Positions 5,359 to 9,143 of a stretch of DNA of 9,143 nt are shown one piece after another. The notes below the pieces were generated by a model. That model did not search any database. It had not been told where the DNA came from and saw only the letters and a program-made list of their open reading frames with translations. The translations under genes and the position numbers were made by a program. This DNA comes from JALOOE01 sp964423545 (lineage in GTDB: Bacteria > Chloroflexota > Anaerolineae > CG2-30-64-16): contig CAYRFV010000236.1 in NCBI GenBank assembly GCA_964423545.1, positions 1 through 9,143 on the forward strand, written 5' to 3'. Each line of letters starts with the position of its first letter. The stretch's first letter is position 1.

Positions 5359-6558
5359 TCAGCTGCGCCGCCGCCGCAGCACGACCACGCCCGCCGCTGC
5401 CAGGCAGACCAATGCGATGGCCAGGGCGGCGGCCGCGGCCGCAAGCACGCCGATCGACGCGTCCGCGGACGGCGGGCGCGCGGTTCCCGGTCCAGCATTG
5501 GGGGCCGGATTGCCGGGCAGAATGGGCTTCCCCGGCTCGTCCCGCGCCACGCGCGCCAACGCGCCGCGGGTCGCAGTGGCTGTCGGCTGGGCGGCAGCGC
5601 GCGCCGGCGCGGATGCGCCGGAGGTCGACGCGACGCGGACGGTGGGCGACGGGGCTTGCGCGAGCGGGAGGGATGCCGCCGCTGGCGCTGTGCCGACTGC
5701 CCGTGCTGGAGCGGGCGCAGTCGGGCCGGTCTGAGTGGACGTTGGGGCCGGCAGCGACGCCTCGGCCACCGCAGAGGTGGCCCCAGGGGCAGCAGCCACG
5801 GGCAGAGGCGCAGGGGTCGGCGTCAGGGTGGGCGCGGCGGCCGATCGTGTCGCCGTGGCAGGAGCCTCTTGCGCCGGTGGGCCGGCGAGTCGGGCAGTTG
5901 CTGAAGGCCGGGGCGTGGAGCTCGGCCGCGGCGACGGAGTAGCAGACAGTGCCGGTGGTGGCGATGGGGTCACCGAGGGCGCCTGTGGCTCGGGCGACGG
6001 AGTCGAAGTCGGCGCAGAGGTGGCTGTCGGCTCTCGGCTCGCTTGAGCGGTGGCGGTCGCGCCCACGGCCACCTCAGCGGGCCGCACCGCCACCGGAATC
6101 GGCTCGCCGTCCCGATTGGCGAACAGCGCGCTGGCGACCTCGATTCGGCCCGACCTGCCGGCCGTCGTCCCCTTCAGCGTCACAATGAACAGCGCGCCCG
6201 ATCCGCTTCTCGGTTCGCTGGGATTGAGCTGCGTGACCGCGTACTGGATGACGCCTGCGGCATTATCGGCCGCGTTGCGGACCACCAGGTCCGGGGCAAG
6301 AAAATCGCCGGCAAGAAGCTGCACGCCCGGTGCGCTCGGATCCGCGTCGACCACCTGCACCACCGCCGGATCGAACTTCAGCTCCAGCTCGAACCCGTAG
6401 AGGTTCTCCACCTCTGCGATCGTGATCGTCGCCGGCAGCGTCTGGCCCGGAGCGAGGGACAGAGCGCCAGCGCCCACGGAAACCGTCGGCCCAGCCGCCT
6501 GCACCGGCACGGCAGCCAGGGCGAACCACAGCACAATCCACCAGAACCTGCATCCCAT
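5359..6558 (-). CDS. Membrane-anchored cohesin-domain surface protein with Pro/Thr/Ser linker
   Basis: The 399-residue product has four parts. First is a signal peptide (about 1-22, ending VPVQAA). A cohesin domain follows (about 23-166), with VENLYGFELELKFDP, the VVQVVDAD strand, GSGALFIVTL and the late FANRDGEPI turn typical of the family. Next is a long linker rich in Pro, Thr, Ser and Ala (about 167-365). Last come one membrane helix (about 368-394) and the tail RRRRS. The topology is that of an anchoring scaffoldin: outside cohesin, stalk, membrane anchor. Cohesins bind dockerins with high affinity, and a dockerin is encoded two genes upstream. There is no LPXTG motif (only LPGNP), so anchoring is by the helix. 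The ATG at 6558 has GGAG 6 nt upstream; the longer start at 6612 has no ribosome site and would bury the signal peptide. The partner is inferred. Confidence 0.82.
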   Translation of the reverse strand: MGCRFWWIVLWFALAAVPVQAAGPTVSVGAGALSLAPGQTLPATITIAEVENLYGFELELKFDPAVVQVVDADPSAPGVQLLAGDFLAPDLVVRNAADNAAGVIQYAVTQLNPSEPRSGSGALFIVTLKGTTAGRSGRIEVASALFANRDGEPIPVAVRPAEVAVGATATAQASREPTATSAPTSTPSPEPQAPSVTPSPPPALSATPSPRPSSTPRPSATARLAGPPAQEAPATATRSAAAPTLTPTPAPLPVAAAPGATSAVAEASLPAPTSTQTGPTAPAPARAVGTAPAAASLPLAQAPSPTVRVASTSGASAPARAAAQPTATATRGALARVARDEPGKPILPGNPAPNAGPGTARPPSADASIGVLAAAAAALAIALVCLAAAGVVVLRRRRS

Positions 6559-6657
6559 CAGGAACTCCGCAATGGAGCCAACCGAACGCGCTTCACGCGG
6601 TGCGGTCGCCATAGGAATGCCCCGCAGCGATGCACCGGGCCGCGCCTCAGTGAAGGA

Positions 6658-6680
6658 CCCGGCTCCGGTCAGACGCCGGG
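6658..6680. terminator. Short GC hairpin just after the small cohesin gene
   Basis: CCCGGC (6658-6663) and GCCGGG (6675-6680) pair around an 11-nt loop, beginning 1 nt after the TGA stop on the minus strand. It may cause partial termination or stabilise the mRNA 3' end. The other bases in the 6559-6681 gap hold only the ribosome site of the next gene. No clear promoter is seen there, so read-through from the upstream genes is likely. Confidence 0.3.
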
Positions 6681-6681
6681 C

Positions 6682-7329
6682 TCAGTTTCGCAGGATGAGC
6701 GGCAGGTACACGCGCTTGACGGGGTCCTCCGTGAAGGTCATCCAGCACTCTTGGGGCGTCGCCGGGATCTGCGCGCCAGTGCGCCGCACCAGTTCTTGAT
6801 AGGTGAACGGCATGCTATAAGTGCCGGTCGCCTGCGGCAGCAATGTGACCCGCGCCAGCGAACCCGACCCTGTCACCGGCAGCGTTGGATTGACCTGCGT
6901 CGCCGCGTACCAGATGGTGCCGCTGATGTTGTCAGCCACCTTGCGCACGACGAAATCAGGCTTGAGGAAACCGGACAACAACTGTATCTGGACGCCCGCC
7001 GCGTTCTGATCCGCATCGACTACCTGCACCGCTGCCGGGTCGAAGCTCAACCGCAAATCTGCGCCATACAGGTCACCGACATCCTGCACGTAGAGATCCA
7101 CGTTGACGGCCAAGCCGACGGCGACCGTGATCCAGGCCGGCTCGCAGCGAACGATGGTCCCCTGACCCGGAGCGGAGACCGGCGAACCCACGACCCCCGC
7201 CCCCGCTGCCTCCAGGGTGGTCCATAGCACAAGCGCAGCAGACAGCACCACAGCGACCGCCAGGAGCAGGCGCGGGAGCGCCGCCAATCGCGCTCTGTGA
7301 CCTGCATCGCTCTCTTCATATCGAGTCAT
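6682..7329 (-). CDS. Small secreted cohesin-domain protein with VYLPLILRN tail
   Basis: The 215-residue protein has a basic N-terminus (MTRYEESDAGHRARLAALPR), then a hydrophobic signal or anchor helix (about 20-45). A cohesin domain covers about 58-190: DVGDLYGADLRLSFDP, AVQVVDAD, FLKPDFVVRK, VTGSGSLARVTLL. It is clearly a paralogue of the cohesin in the next gene downstream; over about 80 aligned residues well over half match by eye. Cys62 and Cys195 lie at the two ends of the domain and could form a disulfide clasp. The protein ends KRVYLPLILRN, a tail I associate with exported Chloroflexota proteins. A strong GGAGGAG (7337-7343) lies 7 nt before the ATG. It lacks linker, membrane anchor and dockerin, so it may act as a free or tail-sorted receptor. 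The function is inferred. Confidence 0.78.
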   Translation of the reverse strand: MTRYEESDAGHRARLAALPRLLLAVAVVLSAALVLWTTLEAAGAGVVGSPVSAPGQGTIVRCEPAWITVAVGLAVNVDLYVQDVGDLYGADLRLSFDPAAVQVVDADQNAAGVQIQLLSGFLKPDFVVRKVADNISGTIWYAATQVNPTLPVTGSGSLARVTLLPQATGTYSMPFTYQELVRRTGAQIPATPQECWMTFTEDPVKRVYLPLILRN

Positions 7330-7396
7330 GGGTGTTCTCCTCCGAGTCGCTCTGACTTCCTGCTTGCTGCCGCCTTCCAAGCATCTCGGCCATATC

Positions 7397-7431
7397 GAGG
7401 GGTGGCGCAACGCATCGCCGCGCCACCCCTC
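7397..7431. terminator. 12-bp perfect hairpin between the first two cohesin genes
   Basis: GAGGGGTGGCGC (7397-7408) and GCGCCACCCCTC (7420-7431) are exact reverse complements around an 11-nt loop. The stem begins 26 nt after the stop of the cohesin-dockerin gene and ends 67 nt before the start of the small cohesin gene. There is no T-tract, so it may be an attenuator or an mRNA stability element that sets the ratio of upstream to downstream protein. It could also be a factor-dependent terminator. Confidence 0.6.
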
Positions 7432-7457
7432 CATTTGCCGGAGTCAGTCAGCTACGG

Positions 7458-9023
7458 TTACCACCCCTGCGGCGTGGCCTTGCCGAAGTTGCCGCCGGTG
7501 ATGGTGAGGTCGAGGATGTTCGTCGAGCCATCCCAGTTGATGTCGGTGCTGTTCGGAGCAGGACCGTTACAAGGAGCCGCGGGACCCCCGAACGCGCCGC
7601 CGATGCACGTCAGGTCGGCTATCCCGACCTGGCCAAGATTGTCGCCGTCGCCGCCCTTGAGCCTCGTCGCAGGCGCCGCCCAAGCCTCAACTGGCATGAA
7701 CGTGTGCGTCGTCCGGTTGCCCAGGTACAGGACGTGCGCGGCATCGACGGTGTAAAGCGTGCCGGCCGGCATCACCTTGATGTTGCTGATGCTCCACGCG
7801 CCGGTGACAGAATCGATAGGGCTCGAGTACGGCCCGAAGCCGGAAGTCAGCGTAGTCAGCGTGACCGACCCGGGCGGATCGGCGGGCGCAACGCCGCCAG
7901 GGGTGGCGCGGCCCTGCAGCGACACCGTGCCGCTGGCCGAGGCGAAGCCACAGACCTTCAGGTGCAGCGAGCCGACGGTGTGGCCGATGGGCATGCCGTT
8001 TCTATCAGACAGGATGTCTTCGGTGATAGTCACGTCGAACTCACCGGCCTGGAGGCCGAGGAGCGTGACCTTGGCCACCGTGCCAGAACCGGTGACTGCC
8101 TTGTCCGGTTCGAGCTCGGTCTTGGCGAACGGACACACGCCGCCAGCGCAGGTGCCGTTCCAGCCTGGAACAACGCTACCATCGTTGTCCACATCGAAGA
8201 AGCTGTTGACAAACGCACCCGACGCGCTCACCAGGGTGCTGTTGTAGTTCACCTTGAGCTGATAGCCGTAGAGGTTGGCGACGTTGTTGAGCTGGATATT
8301 GACATCCTTGGTCTCACCGACGCAGAAGAGGTCATTGTCAGAGGTCGGCTCGACCACCGCTGGACCACCTACCTCAAACTGGAGCTTGTTACACTCGTCG
8401 CATCCAGAAAGGGATTGAGGCCAGGTCAACACCATGTCGCCCACCAGCGTGAATCCAGCGGAAAGATCGTATCCGCTCACGCTGAAGTACGCCCAATCAG
8501 GGTTCACGGTCCCAGCTGCATTCCCCAAGGAATTCCCGTTCAGGATGCCGTTGTTGAAGCTCACGATTTCCGGTCCGCTGGTCGCGGTCTGGCTCCGCAG
8601 CCCCAATTCCAGATAGTTGAGCGTGCCAGGCGGGGTCACCGCAACGTACGTCATCACGATCGGAGCCGGATCGGGATCGCCTGGGTTGACGGGTTGCGGG
8701 TCGAGGGTAGCCGTGAAAGTCTGCACCCCGTCGTAGACGAGCTCCAGATGGTTTGTCTGCCTGTACTGGGCGGGGTTCTGGTCGAATGTTACGCCCGCGT
8801 CGTTGGGACAGCCATCCTCGCCCCGATAGCATGGACCAAGCGCGCCATCGAACCCGGACTTTCCGGGGTTGAAGAGATGCCGGTACTTTAGCACCGCCTT
8901 GATGTTTTGCGTCGTATCTTGGCCCGGTGTCCAGGTCGGGACGGCTGGGGCGGCAGATACAGCGAGGGCCGGCAGCGCCAGCGCCAGCACCATCACGATA
9001 ACGAACAGAATGCTTGCTTTCAT
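7458..9023 (-). CDS. Secreted protein with both a cohesin and a dockerin domain
   Basis: The 521-residue product has a signal peptide (1-25) and an unassigned beta-rich N-terminal region (about 30-215). A cohesin follows (about 230-358; NNVANLYGYQLKVNY, VTGSGTVAKVTLL, LSDRNGMPI). Next is a carboxypeptidase-regulatory-like beta domain (about 360-450), then a C-terminal dockerin (about 455-516). The second dockerin repeat is textbook: D494-I-N-W-D498-G-S-T-N-I-L-D505-L. The first, from Asp459 to Asp470-Leu471, has Leu463 where Asp is expected. A Cys-bearing insert (Cys473, Cys485) separates them. The cohesin contains a DVDNDG (277-282) calcium-loop-like insert. Ten cysteines fall mostly in close pairs, fitting an exported disulfide protein. 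The ATG at 9023 has GAGG 8 nt upstream; the ATG at 9041 is less likely. With both partner modules in one chain it could self-assemble or dock onto the downstream cohesins. Binding is inferred. Confidence 0.85.
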   Translation of the reverse strand: MKASILFVIVMVLALALPALAVSAAPAVPTWTPGQDTTQNIKAVLKYRHLFNPGKSGFDGALGPCYRGEDGCPNDAGVTFDQNPAQYRQTNHLELVYDGVQTFTATLDPQPVNPGDPDPAPIVMTYVAVTPPGTLNYLELGLRSQTATSGPEIVSFNNGILNGNSLGNAAGTVNPDWAYFSVSGYDLSAGFTLVGDMVLTWPQSLSGCDECNKLQFEVGGPAVVEPTSDNDLFCVGETKDVNIQLNNVANLYGYQLKVNYNSTLVSASGAFVNSFFDVDNDGSVVPGWNGTCAGGVCPFAKTELEPDKAVTGSGTVAKVTLLGLQAGEFDVTITEDILSDRNGMPIGHTVGSLHLKVCGFASASGTVSLQGRATPGGVAPADPPGSVTLTTLTSGFGPYSSPIDSVTGAWSISNIKVMPAGTLYTVDAAHVLYLGNRTTHTFMPVEAWAAPATRLKGGDGDNLGQVGIADLTCIGGAFGGPAAPCNGPAPNSTDINWDGSTNILDLTITGGNFGKATPQGW

Positions 9024-9066
9024 CGGGATATCCTCTTCCATAGGGCTAGAGCAGATTGGTTTGGGC

Positions 9067-9088
9067 GCTCGGACCCGATTGTCCGAGC
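9067..9088. promoter_or_regulatory. 8-bp inverted repeat upstream of the cohesin-dockerin gene
   Basis: GCTCGGAC (9067-9074) and GTCCGAGC (9081-9088) are exact inverted repeats around 6 bp, centred about 55 bp before the ATG. A second short dyad, GGGCT (9120-9124) and AGCCC (9131-9135), lies further upstream. No clear promoter hexamers are seen in 9024-9143. The repeat could be an operator, a leader hairpin, or the terminator of a gene beyond the window. Confidence 0.45.
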
Positions 9089-9143
9089 CATGCCGATAGG
9101 GACGACGCACCTGCGGCGAGGGCTGGGGTTAGCCCCTGGTCAC

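Noticed and set aside
5494..5520. LPXTG sortase signal in the anchored cohesin protein
   Set aside because: The nearest string is ILPGNP, which lacks the LPXTG pattern and lies well before the membrane helix.
5684..6058. Tandem repeat array in the linker of the anchored cohesin gene
   Set aside because: The Pro/Thr/Ser/Ala-rich region is low complexity at the protein level, but I found no regular DNA repeat unit.
6043..7227. Plus-strand open frame across two cohesin genes
   Set aside because: It spans the intergenic gap and both paralogues on the opposite strand. Its Arg/His-rich composition is typical of an antisense shadow.
7704..8891. Plus-strand open frame opposite the cohesin-dockerin gene
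   Set aside because: No domain is visible, and the minus strand encodes a signal peptide, cohesin and dockerin in order.
9024..9110. Longer N-terminus for the cohesin-dockerin protein
   Set aside because: The extra residues are charged, precede a clean signal peptide, and overlap an inverted repeat. The ATG at 9023 has its own ribosome site.

Overview
The window looks like a piece of a GC-rich Chloroflexota chromosome, probably Anaerolineae-like or Roseiflexus-like. The lineage is an inference. It rests on secreted cohesin and dockerin proteins, a secreted protein ending in VYLPLILRN (a tail I associate with chloroflexal exported proteins), TTG starts behind strong GGAGG ribosome sites, and clear sigma-70 type promoters. 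No mobile element, CRISPR array or rRNA is visible.

Left part (1-3857). A glycosyltransferase family 2 gene runs off the left edge on the minus strand. It has its own promoter and a striking 12-bp inverted repeat in its leader. Upstream of it, also on the minus strand, lies a class V (alanine/serine-glyoxylate type) aminotransferase with a near-consensus promoter whose -10 box sits in an 18-bp palindrome. Divergent from it on the plus strand is a two-domain esterase of the enterochelin-esterase (Fes-like) family. A UbiA-family prenyltransferase follows, with its own extended -10 promoter and a TTG start.

Middle part (3858-5358). A tRNA-Arg(UCU) on the minus strand faces the UbiA gene across a short GC-rich hairpin. 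Its near-consensus promoter overlaps the end of a small nucleoside 2-deoxyribosyltransferase-like gene. That gene forms a tight two-gene operon with an upstream HD-domain phosphohydrolase-like gene. The HD gene appears to be transcribed almost from its own ATG, so it is probably leaderless.

Right part (5359-9023). This is the most interesting region: three consecutive minus-strand genes for secreted proteins, each with one cohesin domain. In transcription order, the first (7458-9023) carries a cohesin, a regulatory-like beta domain and a C-terminal dockerin in one chain. The second (6682-7329) is a small exported cohesin protein ending in VYLPLILRN. The third (5359-6558) has a cohesin, a long Pro/Thr/Ser/Ala linker and a C-terminal membrane anchor. 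No enzyme gene is linked to them in the window. Together they resemble a minimal, non-cellulosomal cohesin-dockerin surface system: an anchor, a soluble receptor, and a bivalent protein that could link to itself or dock onto the others.
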